From assembly GCF_018446385.1 (NCBI RefSeq), contig NC_055996.1:130930532-130994531 (forward strand): a stretch of DNA of 64,000 nucleotides, written 5' to 3'. Under the pieces are notes generated by a model. The model did no database searches. It had not been told where the DNA came from and worked only from the letters and a program-made list of their open reading frames with translations. A program made the position numbers and the translations under genes. This DNA is from Zingiber officinale. Lineage: Eukaryota > Streptophyta > Magnoliopsida > Zingiberales > Zingiberaceae. Positions 44,036 through 55,547 of the stretch are shown here, in pieces (the first letter of the stretch is position 1; every line of letters starts with the position of its first letter).

Positions 44036-46792
44036 ATGTTGTCAAAATCATGTGCCAACCTTTTTGAATTAGGGTCTGATAATGCAATGGAGTTTGATAC
44101 TATTAAATCACTTTCTAGAGTGATGACGACAGTAGGAATCATAAATAATATTGATGGAGCAAGTACTAATGAAGATTCATGTTCCCCTATATTATCAATC
44201 CAGAGCCGCAGAATCATTGTAGCCAACTTCCTTCCACTGAACTCTGTGAAAGATCAAAAAACTGGACGATGGTGCTTTGCATGGGATGATGACTCACTTC
44301 TATTTCAGCTTAAAGACGGTTTTTCTTCTGATACTGAAGTAATTTATGTAGGAAATCTTAAGGCTGATGTAGACATTAGTGAGCAAGAAGAAGTTGCACA
44401 GAAGCTTTTGGCAGAATTTAGGTGCATGCCAACATTCCTCCCCCCTGACCTCTTTAAGAGGTACTACCACGGGTTCTGCAAGCAGCAACTTTGGCCTCTT
44501 TTCCATTACATGCTTCCTATCTGCCTTCATAAGGGTGACCTCTTTGATCGTTCTCTTTTTCAAGCTTACATTTCAGTAAACAAAAAATTTGCAGATAAGG
44601 TTTTGGAGGTAATGAACTCGGACAATGACAGTGTGTGGATCCATGATTATCACCTTATGCTTCTTCCTACATTCTTAAGGAAACGACTAAACCGTGCAAA
44701 GATTGGTTTCTTCCTTCATAGCCCATTTCCCTCATCTGAATTATACCGAACATTACCGGTCAGAGAGGAAATACTCAAGGCACTGCTTAATGCTGATTTA
44801 ATTGGCTTCCAGACATATGATTATGCAAGACACTTCTTATCTTGCTGTAGCAGGATGTTGGGACTGAACTATGAGTCAAAACGTGGCTATATTGGACTTG
44901 AATACTATGGTCGTACTGTGAACATCAAGATTCTCTCAGTGGGTGTTCACATAGGCCGACTTCATTCTTTACTGAATCAACCTGAAACAATTTCAAAAGT
45001 TCAAGAGATTGAGGAAAAGTTCAAGGGGAAGAAATTGTTGCTCGGTGTGGATGACATGGATATATTTAAAGGCATTAGCCTAAAGTTGCTAGCATTGGAA
45101 CTTCTGTTGGAGAGGAGTCCTAGTCTTAGAGGAAATGTTGTCCTTGTGCAGATTGTAAATCCTGCTAGAAGCACAGGGAAAGATGTAAAAGAAGCAAATG
45201 AGGAAGCAAAATCTATCGCTAAAAGGATAAACAATTCATATGGCACTTCAGACTACGAGCCAGTGGTACTTATTGACCAGCCTATACCTCTCCATGAAAA
45301 AATCGCTTTTTATGTGGCAGCTGAATGCTGCATTGTAAATGCAGTGAGAGATGGAATGAACTTAGTTTCTTACGAGTATGTAGTGTGTAGGCAGGGAACA
45401 GAGATAATGGATATGAGTAGACATATCAGTATTGGCAGTTCCCATGCGAGCACACTCATTGTATCCGAGTTCGTTGGTTGCTCTCCATCACTTAGTGGAG
45501 CTTTTAGAGTGAACCCTTGGAGTACAGAGGATGTTTGTGATGCTTTGTATCAATCCTTGAAATTGGAAGATTCAGAAAAACAGTTGCGCCATGAAAAGCA
45601 TTATCGTTATGTCAGCTCACATCATGTTTCTTACTGGGCTAGCAGTTTTTCTCAGGATCTGGAGAGAGCATGCAAGGACCACTACAGTCGAAGATGTTGG
45701 GCTCTTGGCTTTGGTTTAAATTTCCGGGTTCTTTTCCTTTCACCTAATTTTAGGAAATTGACATTAAGCCATATTTTATCAGCCTACAAAAACACTTGCA
45801 GACGGGCTATATTTTTGGATTATGATGGTACCATTATGTCTGAAACATCTGTTAACAAAACTCCAAGTGCAGAAACCTTATCTATCCTGAACAGCTTATG
45901 CAGTGATCCAAATAATACTGTATTTCTCGTTAGCGGGAGAGGCAGGGAGTCTCTTGGTGATTGGTTTTCTTCGTGTGAAAACCTGGGAATTGCTGCTGAA
46001 CATGGCTATTTCATCAGGTACATAAGTAAAAAGCCCTTAGGCTGCTAAGTTTGCAATTTATAATTGCTTGTTCCTGTTACAATCTGGTCTTATTCCAATC
46101 ATTAGGTGGAGAAAGGATGCCGAGTGGGAATCAAGCTCCGTTCCTGTTGTCTTGGATTGGTTTAAGATAGCTGAACCTGTAATACAGCTGTACACTGAGA
46201 CTACAGATGGCTCAAATGTAGAACTCAAGGAGAGTGCAATTGTGTGGCATCATCAATATGCAGATCCTGACTTTGGTTCATGTCAAGCCAAAGAACTGCT
46301 AGATCATCTCGAAAGTGTTCTTGCAAACGAACCAGTAGTTGTCAAGCGGGGTCAGCATATCGTGGAAGTAAAACCACAGGTATGTGCTTTAGTGTTGGCC
46401 ATTCAAGTTCGTGATTGCTCTATTTCTTGCTGTATTTGGAAAGTTGATAAGAGGAATATCACATGCAGGGAGTGAGTAAAGGGGTGGTCGTCGAGAAGCT
46501 TATTGGGACCTTGACCAAGAGTGGGAAGCCCCCAGATTTCGTGCTGTGCATTGGGGACGACCGATCCGATGAAGATATGTTTGAAAGTATCAACAGCACA
46601 GCTTCAAGCAATCAGTTTCCCTCCGTTCCTGAAGTTTTTGCATGCACCGTTGGGCAAAAACCAAGCAAAGCCAAATATTATGTCGAAGATTGCAGCGAAG
46701 TGATAAGGTTGTTGCGGGGTATCTCTTCTTTCTCAACTCAAAAACACAGAGACAAGCAACACAGTCAGGTTTCTTTCGAAAAGCTTTGTTGA
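44036..46792 (+). CDS. TPS: Class II trehalose-6-phosphate synthase (AtTPS8-10-like)
   Basis: Three coding exons, 44036-46017, 46106-46379 and 46469-46792 (introns GTACAT...TTAG and GTATGT...GCAG), give 859 codons, matching the usual ~860 residues and two-intron layout of plant class II TPS genes. The start MLSKSCANLFEL matches the conserved class II N-terminus. Residues ~58-545 form the GT20 glycosyltransferase-like domain (VWIHDYHLM, GFFLHSPFPSSE, DDMDIFKGI, VRDGMNL). Residues ~589-840 form the HAD phosphatase-like domain with LDYDGT (D595, D597), SGRGRESL and GDDRSDEDMF. Family members usually have little or no catalytic activity and are thought to regulate sugar/T6P-SnRK1 signalling in the cytosol; that is family knowledge. 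No frame lesions. The C-terminus ends VSFEKLC. Confidence 0.95.
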
Positions 46793-47948
46793 GTTTGGTC
46801 ATCGGACACATAATTTATTCAATTCATCTTCGACTAATGGAATCTGTGTATCCTGATGGTCTTCCCATGACAGCTTTAGTCCGTGTTAGTTAACATCAAA
46901 CGATACAACTTTCTTCCTTGCCAATCCCCATCACTCACACTCAGAAGGTTTCACAACCTTCATGAAGTAAAGACAATTTTGTCACAAGTTCTCGTAATAT
47001 ATCGATGATGTCCCTGATGCATTCATTTGTGTATTTGGATTTGTTATGTGTTCACTCATCCTATTTTACATTATTTTCAATAGGTGAAACATTATCATTA
47101 ATTCCTCTACGTTTCGTATTAACATATGTGATTGAGTTAAATTATATAGTTATGAAGATCATTAGCATTTTTATATGGTTTCCTTCAAATTTACAGTATT
47201 AAAGTTTTTGGTAATATCACTTTTGGGAAACTTTCAGCTCATCAACTATTGATAGCTTGTCCTCGTGTTATATTTGTATATGTTGGTTCTTATTGAAATA
47301 TCGTATCTCGTAAATTTCCAATCCACAACTCCAAACAACTCATAATAATAGAGGAGAATGTTTCAGTACATGGACATTTGCACTTGTGTAATTGAATCAG
47401 TCACCCTCACAAGGATGCAAATGGCTACAAATGAGTTCTTTGCTGGAATCAATTGTGTGACAAAGGACTTCACTGATCACTAGAAGACAGATGCAAACAT
47501 AAAAGAAAGCTGAATCTCCAGAACACATTTTGGCTCGAGCAGTGGCCACTATCAAGTTTGGCACAAGTGTGACAGTACAATAACATGGGCCAACGCAGAG
47601 CGCTCAACCACTTGAAACCAAATCCCAGAAATAAATATTGATGCCAAAACAGTAGACTACGAATTCGCCTAACATGGAGAGTAGTTCTAACATCTAAGCA
47701 GCATGTGCATGAGAAAATGGAGAGTCGTCTTCTAGTAGTACAGGAATTCCACTCAACATTCTGTGAAACTCTCTAAGTTCTGTTCTAACCCTTTTGCAGG
47801 AACAAGAAAATTGATAGGTGCAAAGGTAGAAAGTATATTTATTTCATCATTTTGCTGTATGCATGGAAGCATGTTTGAAGAGCTTTCCATGCAGAGGATT
47901 CAGCCATTGAAAAAAACTAATCCATGAGAAGAAGAATTGTCGCCGGCA
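46793..47948. other. Spacer between the convergent TPS and ATL genes
   Basis: AT-rich DNA holding the 3' UTRs of both genes. No further gene, repeat array or terminator-like element could be supported. Confidence 0.7.
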
Positions 47949-48962
47949 TCACCAATTCGCTTTTATCTTCTTCCATGGCGAGCTTGCTTCGAGATCGGAC
48001 GTGTTGGAATAAAGCGCCTTTTCTTTATTGTTACTCCATAACCAGATCTTTGACACGGAGAAGCTCTCCCGCCGGCAGGCGACGCCGAGTCGCTTCCCCT
48101 CCGCGGCCTCGTCGGCGCCGATCACTTCCCTTCCCCTGTTAGCGGAAGAGCAGCAGTTCTTGAAGGCGACGTGGAGCTCGGCGTCGGCCACCACGTACTG
48201 GTACGACCCCATCGAGAAGCACCTCCTCGCATCCAAGCTGAGGCGACGGCTGTTGCTGCTGCTCTCTCCTTCCTTGAATCTCCAATTCTTCATCACAATT
48301 CTGCCGCTTGAGTCGCCATTGGTGGTGCCCTCGGTGTCTCCGTGTCCGTCTCCCAAGTTCCTGAACTTGCCGAGCCTCACCGGGAACGCCTTCTCTGCGG
48401 CGGTTTCTTCGACGGCGGATGCGTGGGGCTCTCCGGCGGCCTCCTCGTCGTCTTGGGTTCGGTCGTTGAAGTTGAATGCGATGTGTTCGATGGAAGATCT
48501 CTGAGGGAAGAGGGAGCCGCGGCAGAGGGGGCAGGTGGAGTTGGAGAGCAGCCACGTGTCAATGCAGGCGAGGTGGAAGGCGTGCCCGCAGACGGGCAAC
48601 AGGCGGAGCTCGTCGCCGGCGCCGGCGTCAAACTCGCAGAGGCAGACGGCGCAGTCGAAAGGCTCCTCCTTGGCCGCAACGAGGTCGGCGTAGAGGAACA
48701 CCGGGAGCACGTCGATGAAGGCCTGGTCGAGCCCGGAGTCGTGCTGGTGGAACAGCTGCTGCAGCCGTCGATCAGGCACCGAAGACTCGCCGCCGCCGCT
48801 GCCGCTGCCGCTGCCGTCCTGAGGCGGAGGAGAGCGGCGGCGCTTCCTGAAGACAAACCGAAGGAGGACGTGGACGAGGCCGGAAACAAAGAACGCAACG
48901 GCGAGGACAACGATGACGATGAGGAGCGCCGGGCGGATCTTGCTGCCGGATGAGCTGCTCAT
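47949..48962 (-). CDS. ATL: RING-H2 E3 ubiquitin ligase of the ATL family (ATL13/46/47-like)
   Basis: Single-exon frame of 337 residues, start codon at 48960-48962, stop TGA at 47949-47951. A hydrophobic membrane segment lies at residues ~11-36 ([15 protein letters not shown]...), followed by a basic RKRRR stretch. The ATL-specific GLD region is residues ~75-92 ([17 protein letters not shown]). The RING-H2 finger has C104, C107, C125, H127, H130, C133, C144 and C147, with the conserved Trp at 137. The acidic/serine-rich C-terminal half contains [17 protein letters not shown], typical of the ATL13/46 branch. It should sit in a membrane and pass ubiquitin from an E2 to unknown targets. Lack of introns and high GC are normal for ATL genes in monocots. 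It is convergent with TPS. Confidence 0.95.
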   Translation of the reverse strand: MSSSSGSKIRPALLIVIVVLAVAFFVSGLVHVLLRFVFRKRRRSPPPQDGSGSGSGGGESSVPDRRLQQLFHQHDSGLDQAFIDVLPVFLYADLVAAKEEPFDCAVCLCEFDAGAGDELRLLPVCGHAFHLACIDTWLLSNSTCPLCRGSLFPQRSSIEHIAFNFNDRTQDDEEAAGEPHASAVEETAAEKAFPVRLGKFRNLGDGHGDTEGTTNGDSSGRIVMKNWRFKEGESSSNSRRLSLDARRCFSMGSYQYVVADAELHVAFKNCCSSANRGREVIGADEAAEGKRLGVACRRESFSVSKIWLWSNNKEKALYSNTSDLEASSPWKKIKANW

Positions 48963-49347
48963 CGGAGGAATTGCGTCGTGCTTGGCTCGTAGAAAGATTT
49001 AAAGGCCATGGGAGATTGAGGATGAGGACAAAAGAAGATTGAGCAAGAATAGATTTTGGTGCTAGATTCGGTGTGATCCTGAGTTCCATGGCCATGGATG
49101 CTGGATGCAGCATCTCCATGTTTGTTTCTGCTGCAAATTAAATGACAATGAGATGGCTTCTTGTTTGAAGTAATTGCTCTGATAATTAAAGAGCATGAAC
49201 AGGGAAGGAAAGTACAGAATATTCCTTCAATCTGAAATTCTGGTCAGACTTGTATTAGATTAGAATATGATGCGGTGAGAAAAGTAGCTCGTTTGGTACG
49301 GGTCAATTGTCAAGATGGAAATGAAAATTAAATTGTATATATCCGGT
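48963..49347 (-). other. Upstream region of the ATL gene
   Basis: About 385 bp between the ATL start codon and an LTR-like fragment. Probably the 5' UTR and core promoter; no certain TATA box or motif. Confidence 0.5.
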
Positions 49348-50023
49348 TGTCAAAAGGCTCACCTACATTAGCTGAGCGGAGGTTTACAACAAGGGTCGGT
49401 CGGGCAGACAATGTCCAATCGGCAACATATTCAGCCGAGCTGACCACCCGTATAACTCGGAACAATATGGTAAGATCCCCAAACGCTCAGTACGAAATGA
49501 CAGAACAGCAAGAGACCGGAGCGCTTGTTCGATCGGGAAGCGGCAGTCTACTATATCCAGTCACTGTGAAGAAGAGCAGCCAAGGCCGACCGAGCGAAGG
49601 AGTCTCCAGCCGAGCGGCTATATCGCTCGGTCGAGTAGCTGGATCATCGTCATACCTCTCAATATTCTTTTGGGAGATAGTGTCGCCGACATAAGGCATA
49701 GTCAACAGACGGATCGTACGGCAGAAGCTTTCATTATCTTGTCAGGAATATGCATGCCCTGTTAAGGTATGGTGTCAGGGGCATTTTCCTGACAGGTTCT
49801 TTCATATAACATATTAGAGAAGGTGTCAACGCCTCATGGAGCATGCATGTCGTCTATCAGGACTCTATATATAAAGGGGGGGTCCATACACCGGTGGAGG
49901 TGCGCATTATTCACTGTTTGCGTTTAATCTATTGTTGCTCCACTTTCTTCTACAGTTCTAGTGATTGACTTGAGTGTCGGATGACAAATACCGAGGATCC
50001 CTCCCTCGCTTGGCACTCAAGGG
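49348..50023 (+). mobile_element. LTR-like fragment (probably Gypsy type)
   Basis: Begins TGTCAAAAGGCTCACC and has repeated CCGAGCGG / TCGGTCGGGC words, a TATA box (CTCTATATATAAAGG, 49863-49877) and the R/U5-like phrase TTGACTTGAGTGTCGGATGA (49967). It breaks off near 50023 where a hAT-like end begins, so the 3' terminus is missing. It is therefore a remnant, possibly cut by the hAT insertion. Confidence 0.55.
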
Positions 50024-51117
50024 CGGAGCCAGGCAGCACGTTACCCGGGTTGTAGCCCGGGGGTCTTTTCCATTAATTTCCACTTAAAATTTTTTTTTAT
50101 CTGATAATTTAACCTTGGGCCCCATTTTTTTTAAAGTGGGCAGCCCGGGTGGCATCCAAATCCGTCGGAAAGAGGTAGAAATTTAGAAAAATATAAAATC
50201 CCTAATTCTTTTTTCACATCCGCCCGATTCTCTTCCTCGCCAATTTCTCATCCGTTGATTTCTTCTTTCTCTTCAGTCTTCCCTGTCGATTTCTTCTCCG
50301 ACTCGACTACTCCATTCCTCAGTCCTCTTTCGATTGCCTGGGCTACACCATACTCAAAGAAGTCATCTCTCTCTTCGACAAGAACGGAGCTCCCTCTTCT
50401 CCGCCTTTGAGTTTTCCATCTTTTCCCTCTTCACTAACGCCAGCAACTTCACCACTTTAGCCACCACTGGCTAGAAGTGAGAAGACCCGCCTATTCCAAA
50501 CTCAGAGTCATGGCCAATCGGATAGAAATTTTCTTGAAGAAAAAAAAATAATCAAATTTTGTTATTATTTTAGGGTTTTTCTTTAATGTTGTTTTGTATT
50601 TATTGCATGTATGTTTTCTTATTCTATTTTGGAATTTCTTTTGTTTTGCCTCCATGAATAGAAAAAACCTAATCATCTAGGTGTGTCTTGTTAAACATAT
50701 ACCTTACAGTTAAGAAAACGAGCAACTCTTTGTGATTTGTGAAGCTATACCAAGAGTTCAAGCCTGATAAGAAAGAAGCCACCAATTGCTCCTTGATGAG
50801 ATTATTCCTCTATGGTTGTCTGCACCAAATCGCAACATCCTCATCATTCGAGATTTGGTTTTTTTTTTTAATACTAAGAGGGGTATTTTCTATCTTAGAT
50901 TTTTAATTATTTTATTACTAATATTGTTCTTATGTATATTTTAAACTAGTTGATTTCTTAATAATTTTCTACTTTAAAATTTTGCTAATTTAAATTGTTC
51001 TTATGTGAAATATTAAATAACACAATCATAAATATTTATAGTACTTTTTTAATTCAACAAATAATGTTAGATTTTTAGCTACTATTATTATTGTTGAATC
51101 TATGTAGATGAATATGA

Positions 51118-51327
51118 GATTTATACTAGCAATTGTATTAGAAATCGTTCTTTAAGATTTATGAGATTCTAAGTTGATCATGTGAAAATTTGTTTGTGTT
51201 AAGATATTTTAATGTCAAATTAGATTTATATTAGAAATTGTATTAGAAATCGTTCTTTAAGATCTATGAGATTCTAAGTTGATCATGTCAAAATTTGTTT
51301 GTGTTAGGATATTTTAATGTTAAATCA
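51118..51327 (+). repeat. 105-bp tandem duplication
   Basis: Two copies, 51118-51222 and 51223-51327, starting GATTTATA(C/T)TAG, about 92% identical by eye, in the leader of the hAT remnant. Confidence 0.85.
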
Positions 51328-51389
51328 AGAGAGAAAAAGGGGAAACAATATTCTATCATTCTTTAAGTCAAGAATTGATAATCCTTCAT

Positions 51390-52437
51390 CATCCGAGAGG
51401 ACCGAGATTAATACATCCATTTCTAATGAAGAGTTCGAATGACCTTGTAAATCTCAAAGAGTTGAGTTTGATGAAACTTCACTCGAACAAGATCCTAGAT
51501 TACGAATTCCAATGTGGCGACATCTTGTTAATTATCATGATGAAATTAGGCGAACTTATATTAAAATGGGTCCATATCAACCTAAATTGCAAGAGTACCC
51601 GCGGTTTGAATAAGGAAATCAACATTGTCAATTTCAATATACATGGTTTAAAAAAGTTCCATGGTTAGAGTACTCTTCTTCAAAGGATGCAACATTTTGT
51701 TTTCTATGTTACCTTTTTGAATTAAGTGAAGCACAACAATTTGCATTTACAGTTGTAGGGTTTAAAAGTTGGAAACACGTTAATGATGGAGTCAAGTGTG
51801 TCTTTTTGTCTGACATGGGAAGTTCTAATTCGGCGCATAATAAATCTGTAAAATCTGTTGTTGATGTGATGAATGTAACTCGACATATAGATAAAGTTAT
51901 GAATCGAGAATGTTCTGAACAGATACAAAAGAATCGATTAAGACTTGTAGCAACAATTGAAAGTGTCTGTTGGCTTAGTTTGTAAGCATGTGGATTGAGA
52001 GGTCATGATGAATCTTCATATTCTCAGAATCGTGGTAATTTTATTGAGATGCTAAAACTTTTGGGGAAATGGAATGCTAGTACAGGCAATGTTATCTTAG
52101 AGAAAGCTCTGGGAAATGCAAAGTATACCTCATCAGAAGTTCAAAAAGAAATTTTGCATATTATTGGTAACAGAGTTAGAAATAAAATTCGTGATGAAAT
52201 TGGAGATTCTAAGTTTTGTATTTTGGTGGATGAAGCAAAGGATGTATCTAACAAAGAACAAATGACTATAATTTTGAGATTTGTTGATGTCCATGGTTTT
52301 TTACAAGAGCATTTTTTCCAAATTGTGCATGTTCATGACACCACAACTGCAATGCTTAAGAAAGAAATATGTGATATCCTCACTAGATATAATCTAAAAA
52401 TACATAATATGCGAGATCAAGGATATGACAATGCTTA
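51390..52437 (+). pseudogene. hAT transposase remnant, zinc-finger MYM1-like (TTF + DUF4371)
   Basis: Scattered stops (about 51442, 51610 and 51984) interrupt one long frame. It reads through 'LRIPMWRHLVNYHDEIRRTY', 'WLEYSSSKDATFCFLCYLF' (TTF-type finger), 'NSAHNKSVKSV' and then an open stretch from 51995: RGHDESSYSQNRGNFIEML, KFCILVDEAKDVSNKEQMT, ending at 'MRDQGYDNA' at 52434. The first catalytic Asp of the DUF4371/hAT core is in LVDEAKD. The C-terminal half and the dimerisation domain are missing, because the next element starts there. Confidence 0.75.
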
Positions 52438-52444
52438 GGCCTGT

Positions 52445-52600
52445 TCAATCGGTCGGTTAACCGGTTTATCGGTTCACCGGTTCCGATTAATTTCGGTTTA
52501 CCGTCGGTTATATAGAACCGGTTAACCGACCGGTATCCTTTCCGGTTGAATCGGTTCCGGTTGAACCGGTTCCGGTCGGTTAACCGGTTTTAACTGAGAA
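52445..52600. repeat. CGGTT/AACCG subterminal repeat cluster
   Basis: More than a dozen short direct and inverted copies of CGGTT within 155 bp, for example GGTCGGTTAACCGGTT. Such clusters are the usual transposase-binding zone of hAT elements. Confidence 0.75.
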
Positions 52601-53344
52601 CCGATGGGCCGGAGCCCAACGCTCAGCCCATCTATGCCCGATTAGTTACAACTAAACCACGTTCGCTATACAGTATACACTGCAAGAAATTGATATTTTA
52701 TGAAATTGATGCGTGACTAAGAAATAACCAAATAGATGAGAAATTATTGGCAAATTACGATTTCAAGTGCTGGGAAAGTCATAAGTGGGCCCGCTTGACT
52801 ATTGGTTTTTTTTATAATACACTAACTAGTAATTACCTCAAAACTTCTCTCGTGAGTCTAACTCTCTCTCCTCAACTCCACATTCTCCGCCCAAAATCCC
52901 GATTCTGCAATTTCTGCCCTAGCCGACTGGCGACTGGGAGGCATCGCTGCAGACGTCTAGTCGCGAGTCGCCGACGTTGTCCAAGAGCAGTCTCCGCCAC
53001 GGCACCACCCGCCATTTGGTCCTATTGTGTTGATCGGTGCGGCCGTGCGGGTGTGGGTGTGCTGTTGTGTTGCCGACATACGATGGTTCGACCTTCTTCC
53101 AAGTAGAAGGAACAAGAAGCTCCAATCGCATCAAATCATAGGCCACCACGCCACCGCCGATCATCGTCACCAACTCCATTAGAGCGCGTAGAAGCAATCA
53201 CAGCCACACAGGTAGCACAGTTATCACTGATTCACCGTAGCAGAAAAATTTAAAAAGCTGTTGTTTTCTCTTTCTGAAACTTGGACTTCAAAACAGAAGC
53301 AATGTGAAGAATTAATTGTGCTCAATATATTGCAGAATGACCCA
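52601..53344 (+). other. Leader of hAT transposon 2
   Basis: No coding region can be supported. It includes a GC-rich stretch (52905-53060) with compositional frames. A segment at 53277-53305 (ACTTGGACTTCAAAACAGAA) is nearly identical to the transposase catalytic segment at 60661-60689. Confidence 0.55.
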
Positions 53345-53818
53345 ATGGCAACTGAAGAATCCAACAAGAACACTGAGAGTGACGGTAGCTCTGGCTCGCG
53401 ATCGACTGAAGGCATCAAAAACAAACGAAAAAGAGCTAGAGGTGGTGTTGGTTCTCGAAAGAAGCATTCAGTCGTTTGGGAGCATTTTGAAACTTATATT
53501 GATAAAGATGATGGAATTCAAAGGGCAAGGTGTTTGCATTGCAGTCATGTTTACTATGCAGATCCAAGCAAAAATGGCACTACATCTCTGAAGCAACATA
53601 TTCCTAAGTGTCCAAACAATTCTCTCAACAAAAAGGACTTAAAGGTAATACAAAGTCAATTAACTTTTGTTGGAAGACAAGTTGATGAGGTGTCTGGCAA
53701 AGTAAAAGCTAATTTACAAGCTTGGAAATTTTATCAAACCACAGTTAGAAATGTTGTTTCTTATATGATCATAGTAGATGAGCTGCCTTTTAGATTTGTG
53801 GAGGGTAAGGGTTTTCAA

Positions 53819-55533
53819 TGTTAGGACCTTCGGATGCGGCTAGAGAGGGGGGGTGTGAATAGCCGACCCCAATTTCGTGTTTCTTCCTACGAATTAGGTT
53901 AGCGCGGCGGAAATAAAATAATAGAAACGAGAACGAGAAGATCAAACCTTAGACGCAGCGATGTAACGAGGTTCGGAGATGATACTCCTACTCCTCGGCG
54001 TGTCCGTAAGGTGGACGAAGCCTATCAATCCGTCGGTGGATGAAACCCCGGATAACCGGCTAATATGAACTCCTTCTGGGTGGAGAAACCTCACCACAAA
54101 GTCTTTGCAACAGCAAAACAGAGGAGTACAACAATAGAGGAAGCAAACAAGAACAATAGAAATTGTAAACACACTTACTTGCCTTCTCGTCGGAGTCCGT
54201 TGATGAAGCAGCAGCTTCACGGCTCCAGCAGCTAGAAAACCAGCACGAAGCTCACGCGAAGCTTCAGCAAACCGAGAGCTCAACAAAGCTCAAGAGGAAG
54301 AAGAAGAATTAGCAGAAGCAGCTCTTCCAATGTTATTTTTCGTTCTTCACTGTAGAGGCCTTATATCATCTGGTATCTCCCTGCAACCTGTGAAGAAGAA
54401 CAGACGAAAACAGACGAAGCAGAGATAGCCGTTGTGTCGCAACGGCTAGGCCTGGACCGATCAGGCACACTCCTGATCGGTCCAGGAGTGTTCTGATCGG
54501 TCTTGGGACCGATCAGGCCTCAGGCTGATCGGTCCCCAGACCGATCAGCCAACTCTCTGTGAGAGTTGGCCTCGTCTCTGATCGGTCTGTGGATCGATCA
54601 TGACTCGGGTGGATCGGTCCACTGACCGATCCCCCCTCTTTCTTCTCCCGATCTTCTTCGCTTTTGATCGGTCACCAGACCGATCAGGTAATTCACAGAA
54701 ACACACTGTTTAGTTACTGATCGGTCACCAGACCGATCAGTCAGCCGGCGTATCACTGGATCGGTCACCAGACCGATCCAGGTTTAGAGATCCCAGCCCT
54801 AAACCCTACCTGGTCCTGAGAACGAGCTACCGAGCCCTCTCTGACCTAGTCCGGAGAACGAGCTGCCGAGCCCTCTCCGACTTCGTAATGTCCAGAGAAC
54901 GAGCTACCGAGCTCTCTCTGACCTAGTCCAGAGAACGAGCTACCAAGCCCTCTCCGACTTCCCATGCCAAGTTTCCATACTTGGACTTTTCCCGTGCCAA
55001 GCTCCCTGCTTGGACTTTTCCGTGCCAAGCTCCCTGCTTGGACTTTTCCGTGCCAAGTCTCCATACTTGGACTTTTCACCAGATGTCTGGTCAACCTTGA
55101 CCTATCTGGATTTCCCTTGCCTGGCTTCACTCACCAGGACTTTCCAACTGCCTGGCTTCACTCACCAGGACTTTCCCTTGCCTGACTTCACTCACCATGA
55201 CTTTCTCTTGTCTGACTTCACTCACCAGGACTTTCCAACTGCCTGACTTCACTCACCAGGACTTTACCTTGCCTGGCTTCACTCACCAGGACTTTCACCT
55301 GACTTCACTCACCAGAACTTTCACGAATCAGGTCGACTCACCTCGGGTCAACCAGGTTAACCTTACCAAAGATTACACCCACAATCTCCCAAGTTTGTAT
55401 TCTGTCAAACATCAGAATACAACTTTTCTACTCTCGTCAAACATCAGAATAGAGCTTTCTATTCTCGTCAAACATCAAAATACAACTCGAGTCAGGTCAA
55501 CCAGGTCAACCTTGACCTAAGGTTGCACCAACA
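53819..55533 (-). repeat. 3' LTR of element B
   Basis: 1,715 bp. The palindrome array is at 54455-54785 (TGATCGGTC...GACCGATCA) and the hairpin chain at 54962-55330 (on the sense strand CCAAG/CTTGG then CCTGG/CCAGG units). Confidence 0.93.
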
Positions 55534-55547
55534 ATCTCCCCCTTTTT
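55534..55547 (-). promoter_or_regulatory. Polypurine tract of element B
   Basis: The minus strand reads AAAAAGGGGGAGAT beside the 3' LTR. Confidence 0.9.

Larger units (their letters stand above)
50028..52437 (+). mobile_element. hAT-type DNA transposon remnant (TTF/DUF4371 type), 3' end cut
   Basis: The left end resembles AGGGCGGAGCCAGG, a terminal sequence widely seen in plant hAT elements. The transposase remnant follows (51390-52437). The element is cut at 52437-52438 by a second hAT element. Between end and transposase are leader-like DNA and a 105-bp tandem duplication. Confidence 0.6.

Noticed and set aside
48342-48953. 203-codon frame antisense to the ATL gene
   Set aside because: GC-rich shadow of the ATL coding frame; the minus frame has clear membrane, GLD and RING-H2 features.
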